Shown: positions 24,220 to 34,405, counted from the first letter of the stretch. The stretch: DNA of 64,000 nucleotides from Diogma glabrata (GCA_963693315.1 OY856186.1:377211597-377275596); one strand, 5' to 3'. Notes: a model not told the origin generated them from the sequence alone. Numbers and translations are program-made.

Positions 24220-25577
24220 TTGGTGGAAGTTGGCAATCCTCATTTTTTGTGAGTAAGTTTTCGGGTATTTTTTTTACAATAACATTCTTAAAGTAATTTT
24301 CTTTTAAATTGAATGTGAGTGCAATGAAAATAAAAATTAAAACAAATGCACTTTGTTATTGACTAAGAAGTCAAAATAAAAATATGTTTAGTCTTCATGT
24401 GTAGCCTAATTCTATAGAAAAATTTTTATTTGTGTGTAATCCTAATTAGATTAATTAACTGTTTAATACAATTTGTCCTTGGTGTGATTAAATTATTCTA
24501 AGTGTAAAATTAACTGTACAAAAAAAAAAGGAAACAAAATATTACTTGTTTGTTTGTGTTTGTGCCAATGGCAGTGTATAAACTGTAAGGTTAAATTATT
24601 TTTACACGTTCGCGTTAAGCCCATTAAAATTAGATCGTTTACCATTATAATATTAAAAATAAAATCGAATGTTATGAAAATTTTGTGCATCCAAAGAAAA
24701 GTTTGGTTTTTATTTCTCGATGTGTCAAACTCATAGAAGATTGTAGGTGTTGTGTACGTATTTTTGCACGCTATCCAGTCCGTGCGACTTTGCGACGGCA
24801 GTCGATGATGATGGTTGATTAAACTGAAATAAAACGCGCGAAAAGAACAAGAATAAGCTGGTATTAGTTAATCGATCTTACCGTTAATTGCGGAATTGTT
24901 GCCGCGCAACATCTAGATTATTCTTATCAACTGTTACAACGTATCCTCATCAAGTTTTACACAATACTTATATCAACAGTTACTTATACAATTTTTTTGT
25001 TACACCATATTCACATCAAAGTTTATACAACGGATTTTCATCCAACTTCTTTCTTCATTGTCGGATTTTACAAAGAAGTCTTATACAATATTTATATTAT
25101 CATATCAAAGTTTATACAACATATTTTCATCCAACTTATATCATCATTGTCAAATTCTACAACGAGTTTTAAATCATATTTATATTATCATTGTCAAGTT
25201 TTACAACGTACTTTTGTACAATATTTCTATCATCCGCTACAAATTATTACCTCGTGTTTTCACGCATGCAACCGTATTTGCAATTGATTCACCGTTTGAA
25301 TATACAAATTTTTGCATGGTATTTTCCACATATTCAACCGTATTTACAAAATTATTCGACATTTATTAATACAAATTAACACATCGTATTTTCAACGTAT
25401 TCAGCTATATTTGCCATCTATTCAACGATAATATATACAAATTTGGATACCATATTTTACACGTAATCAACGCAATTATAGGCAATATTGACGTCGCATG
25501 TTCCACTTAATTAGCATATTTGCATGTAGCTGTTATTGATGGAGGGCTGAAATATTCGAGACTTGGAGGCCAGGAGG
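24220..25577. other. Degenerate 'tttatacaac...catccaactt' repeats; no gene seen
   Basis: 24930-25500 is a loose array of 40-60-bp segments built from 'gtttatacaac', 'tattttcatccaact' and 'tttatattatcat'. The several overlapping 60-100-codon frames here follow from this composition and share no domain. Near the end, 'aatcatggg' is followed by the donor-like 'gtgagtgaa' (25591). Confidence 0.4.
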
Positions 25578-25693
25578 ATATAATCATGGGGTGAGTGAAC
25601 TTATTCTATTTATTTTTCTTTGTTTAACGTAGAAGTGTGCATGTGTGTGAAAGGGCGTGTCATATAATCATGGGGTGAGTGAACTTATTCTAT
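25578..25693 (+). repeat. 84-bp tandem duplication at the LTR-element target site
   Basis: 25578-25661 is repeated exactly, as far as I can read. The second copy starts at 25662, is interrupted after 32 bp by the LTR element at 25694, and resumes after the element at 29573. The repeat starts 'atataatcatggggtgagtg' and ends 'aaagggcgtgtc'. Confidence 0.85.
25690..25693. other. Target-site duplication 'ctat', left copy
   Basis: 'ctat' directly precedes the element terminus TGTTACG. The same four bases follow the other terminus at 29573-29576. Four-base duplications fit Ty3/Gypsy-type integrases. Confidence 0.85.
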
Positions 25694-26382
25694 TGTTACG
25701 TTTTTCTAAGCTTCCTTCGAATTGGCCTTACTCTCAATTCGATAAACGTAATTCCCAATCTCTTCCTGAGTTCGATCACTGATTAGTAAGCACAAACACC
25801 AGGTTTTATTAAGTCTTCAACTCCTTAATTGTTCCACAACAACAGGAAAACAATACACCAAACAATATTCCTGACTAGAATATTCTTTTAACAGCTTCAG
25901 AACTCCAACGGTTTATTGTAGAAATTTCCAGTAACTCAACGTTCAAAATAATACACAATTTATTTCTACTCAATAACACTTATAACTTTATTCACTAATT
26001 TAAAAATCACTTTTATAATTTTAACTTCACAATCGCAGGTTTAAAATAAACTAATTTAACATTTAATTTCACTTTACTGTCGCAGGTCTAAAATAAAACT
26101 AATTAAAAACTACAAAAGGTATTTTTCTTATATACCTTCTGCAATACTTCTAGATAATTCGACATCACTTTCCAGAAACCTTGAGAAAACATTAGAATAC
26201 TCGATTATTTTACGTTATGTTGATTTGATTCATAAAATCGTTTATGTTGACCCTATTTCTAAGAAGAGACAACAACAACAATATTCATTTCATTAATTTG
26301 TTTGTTGATTTTATTTTCCTGGAAGTGACCGTAATCGTTTAGATCTTTCTGTAATCGTCTAGATTTTTCTGCACTCGTAACA
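25694..26382 (-). repeat. LTR (3' LTR of the minus-strand gag-only element)
   Basis: 689 bp, bounded by TGTTACG and CGTAACA. It matches the LTR at 28884-29572 along its whole length. The only difference I found is t versus c at about the thirteenth base ('tttttctaag' versus 'tttttccaag'). Minus-strand AATAAA hexamers occur near 25805 and 25913. The near identity implies a very recent insertion. Confidence 0.9.
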
Positions 26383-26399
26383 TTACCCTCCACTTAAGC
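26383..26399 (-). other. Polypurine tract of the LTR element
   Basis: On the minus strand 'aagtggagggtaa' lies directly upstream of the 3' LTR terminus TGTTACG. That is the position and composition expected for the plus-strand primer of reverse transcription. Confidence 0.7.
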
Positions 26400-26419
26400 C
26401 TGTTCGTCCCGAACAGGAT

Positions 26420-28849
26420 CTAGACCTCTCCTCCAATTGTTGAATCCAAACATTTTTTTTTTCTTTTTTTTCTATTTCCCAGGCGGTTGAGAATTGCTTC
26501 TGGTCCCTTTCTAAGTCCTTGGCCATTACTTTGTTCTATGTCCGCCCACCGTGATAAGTATGGATTCTCATTATCTCTAAAGTCCTCCTTATCTTTTCCC
26601 TTTGAGTGTTTCACATTGCCATGTCTCCGAACCATTCTCATTTTCAGCTGCGAATCGTCCCCGTTTGAAGCTATTTGAACCACCTCTTTTACATCGCACA
26701 CTTCGTTAAGGGCTTGGACCTGTTTCCTTTTTAACTTTCGGCGTTTGTTTAAACGTCTGCGTTGGTTGACGTTTCTCTCCCTCATCTGTTTGGATGTTTC
26801 TGGATTTTCCTCTGCACTGCGTAGTTCCTCATCGCTGCCAATAACTGTTGGCTCTGCCTCATTCACAAGTAGTGGCATCTCAACATTATTAACCTTTAGG
26901 ATTCCACATCTAAAATCGAAGACTAATCCCTTCGCCTTCATGAAGTCCATCCCCAAAATGACTTCATCCATAATGTTCGCCACTAGCACCTCTTGTTGAT
27001 AGCAGTTATTTCCCAATTTTATTTCAGCGATTCTTTTACCTGCTATTTCAGCGCATTCTCCAGTTACTGTTTGGAGTTTCAATCCATCTGATGGTTCCAA
27101 AACACCGTCAATTAAACCTTTGCCAACGAATGTTCGAGCTGAACCTGTATCCAGTGTCATGAAGCAACCTTTACCTTCAAATTGTCCGTTGATACCCAAG
27201 CTTTCACCATTTACCGCAATTCTTGAAATTGGAATGTAGGCTGCATTCTCCTCACTTTTTGGCTTTACAGTTGCACCATCAACAGGCTTCCGTTGAATAG
27301 GAGACGAAGATCTATCACGCTTCCTGTTCCAGCAGTCCTGTGAGATATGGCCCGATTTCCTACATATCCAGCACAGGAGTTTTCTACTGCTGTTCCTGAA
27401 CCTTACGTGCTCCATTTCTTCGGCTCCTCTGTTCTTCACAGAAGACGACAATCTGTCTGCTTCCCCGTTTTTCTTGCACTCCCGTGCCATGTGACCCTCT
27501 TCATCACATACCCAGCATCTGATGTCGCTTCTATCTCTGTGTGCCAAAACTTCCCCTTTGATGTTCCCCTCTAAATTCCTTTTTCTGCATCCACCAGATG
27601 GCATACACAACCTCTGTACCATCTCATATTGCATTGCGTATGTGACAGTTTCATGGAAAGTCGCCTTAGGTGTAGTCATTACTTTGATCCTGGTTTCTGG
27701 ATCTCGGATACCATCTGTAAAAGCTTCAATCTTCATTTTCTCCATAAAATACGGTGGAGTATTCGAGTGTGCCAAATGTACAAGCCGTTCTACTGCCGAA
27801 GAATAGTCCTGAAGGCTTTCTCCATTCCGCTGCACGCGACCTTTTAACTCAATTCTGTATAACTCCTTTTTATGGTCGCTGCCATATTTACGTTCCAACG
27901 CATTCATCACCTCAGCATAACTTTTGCGATCGTTTTCTGGAACTGCCTGTAATGCTTCAGCTGCTTCCCCTTTAAGTGCAACTATCAATGCAGCAAGACG
28001 ATTTTCGGCGTTCCAAACATTTTGATCTGCTGCGGTCTCGAACTGGAACTTGAAGATGCCGAAAGATGTGGTACCGTCATACGATGGTGGTTTCAATTTA
28101 ATATTTGCTATCTGTTGTACCACCTGTGAAGTAACTTTAGCTGTTTCAACATCCTGCAACCTCTTCTCAAAATCGTCAACTTTAGTTACAACTTTATTCA
28201 AGTCACGCTCAAATTCTTCAATTTCGTTTTGAATTTTCTCGACTTTTACATCAAATGCCGTTGACATTTGTAGAAGCTTCTCGTCTAAGTGTTGATTTAT
28301 GCTAATATTCAACTCATTTATTTGCTGGTTCATCTCATCTTTATTTGCAGCAAGTGTTGCAGTAATCTCTTCTTTGGTAGCAGCCATTTGTTGATTGATG
28401 TTGCAGCTGATCTCTTCCTTATTTGCAGCCATATTATTGTTGACTTTCTCCAACTGTTGATTCATGTTGGCATTTACGGCATCCAGTTGCTGATTCATTT
28501 CTTGTTTATTGGCAACCATATTAGCGTTTACGGCAGCCAATTGCTGATTCTGTTGACTGATGTTCAAACTCATCTGTTGCATCATAGTCATTAACTGTGT
28601 AAAATCACAATTTCCAGATGGCAATGAAGTTGTTGTTTCTGCAACAAAACTTTTCTCCTCATCAGCTGCCACTAGATCATTATTTGTACTAATCACTCCA
28701 AACTGGTAACTTTCCACAACTACTCCACTAGCTTCCATAGCTTCTCGAAGCCGTATCGTTAATTCAGTTTTGTTTCCACTTGTTGACAATCCACGTTGTT
28801 CTAGTTCTTTCTTTAACTCAAGAACCTTCAAATCACTTAATAAAACCAT
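26420..28849 (-). CDS. Retrotransposon Gag-protease polyprotein (SAP, Gag, two CCHC knuckles, retropepsin)
   Basis: The 809-residue intact frame starts 35 bp inside the 5' LTR. Residues 5-40 form a SAP-type DNA-binding motif (LKVLELKKELEQRG, then LSTSG). Residues 85-240 are a Gln/Asn-rich coiled coil built on repeated 'NMVANKQEMNQQLDAV'-like units. Residues 252-415 fit the Gag capsid family (KYG near 321). Two CX2CX4HX4C zinc knuckles lie at 445-458 and 493-506. A retropepsin follows, with catalytic Asp567 in DTGS and the closing ILG at 631-633. The tail (690-809) is Lys/Arg-rich, with no YxDD or integrase motif. Its role would be particle assembly, RNA packaging and polyprotein cleavage. The absence of pol after an intact protease suggests a deletion derivative that kept its frame. 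No stop or frameshift is present, so it could be expressed. Confidence 0.9.
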   Translation of the reverse strand: MVLLSDLKVLELKKELEQRGLSTSGNKTELTIRLREAMEASGVVVESYQFGVISTNNDLVAADEEKSFVAETTTSLPSGNCDFTQLMTMMQQMSLNISQQNQQLAAVNANMVANKQEMNQQLDAVNANMNQQLEKVNNNMAANKEEISCNINQQMAATKEEITATLAANKDEMNQQINELNISINQHLDEKLLQMSTAFDVKVEKIQNEIEEFERDLNKVVTKVDDFEKRLQDVETAKVTSQVVQQIANIKLKPPSYDGTTSFGIFKFQFETAADQNVWNAENRLAALIVALKGEAAEALQAVPENDRKSYAEVMNALERKYGSDHKKELYRIELKGRVQRNGESLQDYSSAVERLVHLAHSNTPPYFMEKMKIEAFTDGIRDPETRIKVMTTPKATFHETVTYAMQYEMVQRLCMPSGGCRKRNLEGNIKGEVLAHRDRSDIRCWVCDEEGHMARECKKNGEADRLSSSVKNRGAEEMEHVRFRNSSRKLLCWICRKSGHISQDCWNRKRDRSSSPIQRKPVDGATVKPKSEENAAYIPISRIAVNGESLGINGQFEGKGCFMTLDTGSARTFVGKGLIDGVLEPSDGLKLQTVTGECAEIAGKRIAEIKLGNNCYQQEVLVANIMDEVILGMDFMKAKGLVFDFRCGILKVNNVEMPLLVNEAEPTVIGSDEELRSAEENPETSKQMRERNVNQRRRLNKRRKLKRKQVQALNEVCDVKEVVQIASNGDDSQLKMRMVRRHGNVKHSKGKDKEDFRDNENPYLSRWADIEQSNGQGLRKGPEAILNRLGNRKKRKKKCLDSTIGGEV

Positions 28850-28867
28850 TATTAACAGCTAACTAAT

Positions 28868-28883
28868 CCGCCGATGTCACCAA
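28868..28883 (-). other. Candidate primer-binding site of the LTR element
   Basis: The minus strand directly after the 5' LTR reads 'ttggtgacatcggcgg'. TGG within one or two bases of the LTR end is typical. I cannot name the tRNA from memory. Confidence 0.55.
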
Positions 28884-29572
28884 TGTTACGTTTTTCCAAG
28901 CTTCCTTCGAATTGGCCTTACTCTCAATTCGATAAACGTAATTCCCAATCTCTTCCTGAGTTCGATCACTGATTAGTAAGCACAAACACCAGGTTTTATT
29001 AAGTCTTCAACTCCTTAATTGTTCCACAACAACAGGAAAACAATACACCAAACAATATTCCTGACTAGAATATTCTTTTAACAGCTTCAGAACTCCAACG
29101 GTTTATTGTAGAAATTTCCAGTAACTCAACGTTCAAAATAATACACAATTTATTTCTACTCAATAACACTTATAACTTTATTCACTAATTTAAAAATCAC
29201 TTTTATAATTTTAACTTCACAATCGCAGGTTTAAAATAAACTAATTTAACATTTAATTTCACTTTACTGTCGCAGGTCTAAAATAAAACTAATTAAAAAC
29301 TACAAAAGGTATTTTTCTTATATACCTTCTGCAATACTTCTAGATAATTCGACATCACTTTCCAGAAACCTTGAGAAAACATTAGAATACTCGATTATTT
29401 TACGTTATGTTGATTTGATTCATAAAATCGTTTATGTTGACCCTATTTCTAAGAAGAGACAACAACAACAATATTCATTTCATTAATTTGTTTGTTGATT
29501 TTATTTTCCTGGAAGTGACCGTAATCGTTTAGATCTTTCTGTAATCGTCTAGATTTTTCTGCACTCGTAACA
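28884..29572 (-). repeat. LTR (5' LTR of the minus-strand gag-only element)
   Basis: 689 bp, TGTTACG to CGTAACA, paired with 25694-26382. It would drive minus-strand transcription of the Gag-protease frame. Confidence 0.9.
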
Positions 29573-29628
29573 CTATTTATTTTTCTTTGTTTAACGTAGA
29601 AGTGTGCATGTGTGTGAAAGGGCGTGTC
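29573..29628 (+). repeat. Target-site duplication and remainder of the second 84-bp repeat copy
   Basis: 'ctat' (29573-29576) repeats the bases before the left LTR. The next 52 bp complete the duplication interrupted at 25693. Confidence 0.85.
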
Positions 29629-30140
29629 AGTGGTTGAATGGGGGCGTGTTAGTCGTTGCCTGTGTGTGCGAACTGGCGGTGTGGGTAGCGAAACGCATTT
29701 AGTCTGAATTGGAACTGATTCTAATCCAAATAGCGTTGCTCCGAGTCAAAACTTAACTTACCAAATACCTTTTTTTTATTATATTTCCTGAATTGATAAA
29801 ATTGTATATTTTCGAAATAATCATTCTCAAATGTCCTGTAATACAAAAAAGAATTAAAAACAGCAAAATAACGAGACAAATTCTTGTCCTGTTTTAGGTT
29901 TGTTGGGTCTATGATTCATTAACTAACTGTGAACTACAGGTGTTGAAATAAACGGGTTTGGACATGTTTGTTCAAATTACAAATAAAATTAGATTTTTTT
30001 TTGGGTTATGAATAATTTTTTTTGAATTACTTATGGTTTTATACATTTGTTTAAATGTTGTTAATAAAGAGAAAGGGAAATAATCGATCTGGACTTGCAA
30101 TACAGCGTATGACGTTCTCCCGTGCTCCAGGACCTGATTC
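29629..30140. other. No gene seen
   Basis: A GT-rich patch to about 29690 is followed by AT-rich sequence. No coding region or recognised repeat. Confidence 0.4.
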
Positions 30141-30595
30141 ACGGTGTACTAGCGATGGCAGTGGTGTGCGAACTGTGTCATATGGGTTAAATGACAGCCA
30201 TACAACGAAGTTGTGAAATCTACCACTTGTGATACTTGAGGCGGGTCTGAGAGCTTAAGTGTCTTGCTTCGCCGTCTGAGTGTGTGGGTGAATGTTGGCT
30301 TGTGTGAAGCGTGAGTGTGTGGGCGTCTGAGAGTGATTGTGGGGGTTGGACGCGCGGATCGTAGGTCTTTCGCAAACGGGGTGGCCAGAGTCTCCATTTT
30401 CCACTTGTATTTTTTTCCATTTCTGTGATTTTTCGTAAATTGCGTACATTTCTGCATTTGTGCTGAAGCAACAGGTATTACTCTATCAAACCCATGATGA
30501 CTGAGCCTTAGTCGTGACGGCTTTAAACTACTCAAGGTACGCTTTCTGCTATGCCATTCTCATTGGTTCACCAATGAAAAAGCTCTTCATTACAT
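30141..30595 (+). repeat. Dispersed repeat family H, copy 2
   Basis: Same orientation as 48480-48803 and inverted relative to 19235-19625. It shares a GT-rich start, 'ggttggacgcgcggatcg', 'tttgtgctgaagcaacaggt', 'tgctatgcca' and the terminal 'cttcattacat'. The hairpin is 'cattggt'/'accaatg' (30561-30576), which differs in sequence from the copy 3 hairpin but still pairs. Minus-strand frames of 64-128 codons here overlap one another in different frames and lack recognisable domains. Confidence 0.65.
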
Positions 30596-30684
30596 ATATG
30601 GAGTCTAATGACAGTGGAAAAATTCAACTTAAGTAAAAATAAATAAGTGATGAAGAAGTTTCAACTTTGAAATTGTCATCGCCT

Positions 30685-30772
30685 CAACGACGTAATCGAT
30701 AGCGTGTCTGCCCAAGGATTCGAGCCGGGCACTGATGAGGTAGGTTCGAATCCCAACCGAAACACGAAAAAA
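30685..30772 (+). repeat. tRNA-like head of a SINE, degenerate
   Basis: 'ggttcgaatcc' near 30744-30754 is an exact RNA polymerase III B-box, preceded by tRNA-like sequence ('ggattcgagccgggcactga'). The cloverleaf stems do not close properly, so it is not a functional tRNA. The sequence about 200 bp downstream (30970-31080, 'aactttaaaaaactacatta') recurs at 42195-42290, beside another tRNA-like stretch at 42325-42395. Confidence 0.5.
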
Positions 30773-31081
30773 GAGAAGTGGAGTTTTTTTTCTGAGAAAC
30801 TTCAAACCATATCTTTGAATTGAAAATATTCCAATTACTTCTTTACTTACTTGAGTTTAATTGATCTCAAAAAAAAAAATTCAATATTTTATTGTTTTTA
30901 GCACTGCCTGCCAAAAAATAATCGATTTTCTTGTTAATATCGAAAAAAAAAAATTTGAACGAAAAGGAAAAAGACAGTAGCAATAACTTTAAAAAACTAC
31001 ATTATTGATCCATATGTTAAAATTTGTAAAAATAAATTTTTATGTTTTTTATGAATTCATGAATAAAAAAACAATAATGTC

Positions 31082-31255
31082 CCGAACTTAGTCCCGCCAT
31101 TTTGAGGAAAATGAAAAACTAAGATTGTGTTACACTTGTGCTGGATGTGCTTCTCAGAAAGAATGCTATATCACCAATGAAAAAAAGTTCAATTTTTCGA
31201 GCAGAAGTTAGCCGCGCCATTTTGAAAAAACTGAAAAACAAAGTGATGCGGCGTC
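31082..31255 (+). repeat. Approximately 140-bp satellite, left part
   Basis: Contains 'agttagccgcgccattttga', 'tcgagcagaag' and 'gtgctggatgtgctt'-type blocks. These are the defining segments of the array at 32590-33400. About 1.3 kb of other sequence separates the two parts. Confidence 0.7.
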
Positions 31256-31329
31256 GATGAGAGGTGGACTGTATTTTTTTTATTGAAGATATATTTGATG
31301 TGAGTTGGTTGGCACATCAACTTCCAACA

Positions 31330-31965
31330 CCGTGATGCAAATATGGAAATATCTCAGTTCATATAATAATTGAAGTTATGTACATATGAGATGATTGATT
31401 GAAGCAATGACGAAAATATCTTAGCTCATATAATAGTTGAAATTATGTAAGAGAGATGAATGATGCAATGATGAAAATATCTCAGTTCATATAATAATTG
31501 AAGTTATGTAAACGAGATGATTAACTGAAGCGATGACGAAAATATCTCAGCTCATATAATAGTTGAAAATCATGCACATATGAAATGAAAATATATCAGC
31601 TCATTTAATATTTTGAAGTTATGTAAATGAGAGGATTAACTGAAGTAATGACGAAAATATCAGCTCATATAATAGTTGAAATTATGTACATATGAGATGA
31701 ACGATGCAATGACGAAAATATCTCAGCTCATATAATTGTTGAAAATCATGTACATATGAAATGAATGATGCAATGATGAAAATATATCAGCTCATGTAAT
31801 AGTTGAAGTTATGTAAATGAGATGATTAACTGAAGTAATGACGAAAATATCAGCTCATATAATAGTTGAAATCATGTACATATGAGATGAACGATGCAAT
31901 GATGAAAATATATCAGCTCATATAATGATTTAAAATCATGTACATATGAAATGAAAGATGCATGG
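31330..31965 (+). repeat. 60-70-bp minisatellite array
   Basis: About ten diverged units with the core 'gaaaatatctcagctcatat' followed by 'aatagttga' and 'tatgtacatatgagatga'. Neighbouring units alternate between two types ('gattaactgaag' versus 'gaacgatgcaatga'), giving a higher-order spacing of roughly twice the unit. Confidence 0.85.
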
Positions 31966-32589
31966 AAACATCACCCGTTCCAATCGATGAAAACTTATAC
32001 GAGGTTTTTTACTGCATATTTGTCAGAGAACAAAGAAAAAACTATTTGGTTAATTTATATATACATTAAAAAACTGACCTGATGCACACAACTTTATATA
32101 AACTTCATTTATTAATTTTCCAATTACTGATTTAACACATGGGAATACAAAATATTTAAAATTTACTTAAAACTAACAAAGAGAGAGCTTAGCTCATACT
32201 CAACCAACTACATGGTAACACAAACAACACTTTTTACTGACTATACTATTCAGATATAAATTCGTAAGAATAAGAGGGCAAAACTACCAAAACAGTCCAT
32301 TTTATAGAAACCCAAAACTCTACAAATCACAGCTGTCAAGTTTACCAACGATCTCGAAACTATCGAATTAATAATATAGAATAACGAACACATAAATTCA
32401 ATGTGAAAATTGAAAATATCGAATGAATGATCAAAATATACCGAACACGTCAATTCAAAATTGACAGTTTCGTTGACATTTCAAAAGGATTGTTTTGGTA
32501 ATGTTTTGCATAATTTTATAAATAATAAATAAATCTTTAATTGGTTTTGTTTTGATTCTAATTTAAAATATTTTGATTTTTCAGGTAAA
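31966..32589. other. No gene seen; sequence separating the two satellite parts
   Basis: AT-rich sequence with no coding region. Contains a short hairpin, 'gtcaattcaaaattgac', near 32449. Confidence 0.4.
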
Positions 32590-33400
32590 CTATTTAACAA
32601 TTCACGATAATGCGTGAACATAAAGGTTGTGCTGTATTGTGCTAAAGTTGTGCTGTATGTGCTACTCAAAAACAAATTCGTACCACCAACAGAATAGTTT
32701 AAACATGCAGATACGATTTTTCGAGTTGAAGTTAGCCCCACCATTTTTAAAAAAATTAAAAGCAAAGGTTGTGCTGTATTGTGCTAGGGTTGTACTGTTG
32801 TGCTACTCAGAAATAATTCCATATTATCAATGAAAAAAAGTTGGCACGCTAAAACGACTTTTCGAGCAGAAGTTAGCCCCGCCATTCTGAAGAAAATGAA
32901 AAGCAAAGGTTGTGCTGTATTGTACTCGAGTTGTGCTGGTTGTGCTACTTAGACAAAAATTTCGTAACCCTAACAGAAAATTTTTACAAATTTAACATTA
33001 TTTTTCCGAATAAAAGTTAGCCGCGCCATTTTGAAAAAAACAAAGAGGAAAGGTTGTGCTGTATTGTGCTACAGTTGTGCTGGATGTGCTCCTCTAAACG
33101 AATCCCATATCAACAGTGAATAAAAGTTGGCACGCTAAAACAATTTTTCGAGCAGAAGGATATCTTTGAACAGAAAGATTTTGAGCAGAAGGTTAAGCAG
33201 AATTTAGCCCCGCCATTTTGAAAAAAAAAAGCAAAGCAAAGATTGTTCTGTATTGTGCTTAAGTTGGGCTGGTTGTGCTACTCGGAAAGAATTGCATATA
33301 AGCAATGAATAAAAGTTGACAGACCAAACCGATTTTTCTAGCAGAAGTTAGTCCCACCAATTTGGAAAAAAAATAAAAAACAAAGGATGTGCTGTATTAT
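32590..33400 (+). repeat. Approximately 140-bp satellite array, main part
   Basis: 'gttgtgctgtattgtgct' or a close variant recurs near 32627, 32768, 32907, 33055, 33244 and 33387, giving spacings of about 139-148 bp and one of about 189 bp. Each unit also has 'tttttcgagcagaagttagc' and 'cccgccatttt'. The longer interval carries an extra internal copy of 'gagcagaagg'. Small frames across the array are by-products. Confidence 0.85.
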
Positions 33401-33559
33401 GCATGTTTTGTATATTTAAAATAAGGGAATCACCAAAATAAATGACAATAAAAAAATATTCTTTACAAAAGCTGTGTGAATTCGGGCCCGAACATAAGGA
33501 GAAAAAAAAGAAAAATATTTTTGGAAACAACAAACGTTTTTTTTTCCTTTATCTCCATT

Positions 33560-34405
33560 TAGGAGCATAGGGCGTCTACTAGACTGGACCATGTGACTCT
33601 GTTGGGGGCAATCGCTTTCAGTTCACCTCATGTCTTGCCGATTTGTTTTGCTTCAGCTAGCACCGTTTTCTTCCACGTCATGGGTGGTCTTCCAACTCTC
33701 CTTTTACCTTGTGGATTCCACTCTAGGGACATCCTTGTTATATCTTCAGCTGGTTTCCTCAGTGTATGTCCTTTCCATCTCCATTTCCTTTGTTTTATCT
33801 CTGTCTCAATGTCTAACTGCTCTGTCTGCCGTAGAAGTTCCTGGTTGCTGATGGTGTTCGGCCAGAAGCATTTGATCAGTCTTCTCAGGCATTTGTTCAC
33901 AAACACCTGTAGTTGATTTGTGATCTTCTTTGTATGTTTCCACGTTTCACACCCATTCAGCAGTACTGACTTGACACATGCATTGAACATTCATAGCTTT
34001 GTCTTTCTTGGCAGGACGGATGCATTCCAGATCTTGTGAAGCATATTGAACGTATTTCTAGCTTTGTTAATACGCTCACTGATATCTTCTTCAGTCCCGC
34101 CTGTTTTTGCTACAGTAAAACCAAGGTACACAAATTTGTCAACTTCATCTACTTGTGTATTGTTGATAGTAATTGGTGTTCAATCTCATAGACTTTGTTT
34201 TCCTGATATTAATGTTGAGACCAAATTCATCTGCAAGGGTTGATAGCTTCTGTATTTTCTGCTGCATGTCCGTATGTGTGTGTGTAAGTAGACAGATGTC
34301 ATCTGCGTAGTCTAGATCATTGAGCCGGCTTGTTGTGTTCCATTGGATTCCATTTGGACTTGCATCATCGAGCTTTCTCATGATACTATCTAGTACTATC
34401 ATTTT
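33560..34405 (-). pseudogene. Non-LTR retrotransposon reverse transcriptase, 5'-truncated and broken
   Basis: On the minus strand, 34402-34145 encodes the catalytic palm with YADDICLL (YADD at residues 32-35 of the frame), followed by FGLNINIRKTKSM. A frameshift near 34170-34190 moves to the frame that continues VDKFVYLGFTVAKTGG. After an in-frame TGA near 33993 come LLNGCETW and KCLRRL, then WRWKGHTLRK, WNPQGKRRVGRPPMTW and, after another TGA, VTWSSLVDALCS. This order (YADD, GCETW, W.GH.LR, GRP..TW) is typical of the C-terminal half of insect endonuclease/reverse transcriptase LINEs. The 5' half (endonuclease and fingers) is missing, as expected for 5' truncation. Clade not assigned. Confidence 0.85.

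Larger units (their letters stand above)
25694..29572 (-). mobile_element. Complete LTR retrotransposon encoding only Gag-protease
   Basis: The element is 3879 bp with two 689-bp LTRs and a 2501-bp interior holding a single open frame. On the minus strand, the 5' LTR is followed by 'ttggtgacatcggcgg' as a candidate primer-binding site. The purine tract 'aagtggagggtaa' sits directly before the 3' LTR. Termini are TGTTACG/CGTAACA with a 4-bp duplication 'ctat'. The gag and retropepsin order with CCHC knuckles, plus the 4-bp duplication, point to Ty3/Gypsy. Reverse transcriptase, RNase H and integrase are absent, and only 35 bp separate the frame's stop from the LTR. It is therefore non-autonomous. 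Intact ends and near-identical LTRs show it was moved recently by enzymes from another element. Confidence 0.9.

Noticed and set aside
24888..25379. Four overlapping plus-strand frames of 62-103 codons
   Set aside because: Composition effect of degenerate 'tttatacaac' repeats. Three different frames are open with no shared domain.
26487..28594. Several plus-strand open frames of 60-101 codons
   Set aside because: They lie antisense to the intact Gag-protease frame and match nothing.
30149..30535. Overlapping minus-strand frames up to 128 codons
   Set aside because: They sit in repeat family H, overlap in all three frames, and the other two copies do not keep them open.
30685..30772. tRNA gene
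   Set aside because: The B-box is good, but acceptor and anticodon stems do not pair. A SINE head explains it better.
31330..33400. CRISPR-like regular repeats
   Set aside because: Units are diverged tandem satellites without unique spacers, in an evidently eukaryotic sequence.
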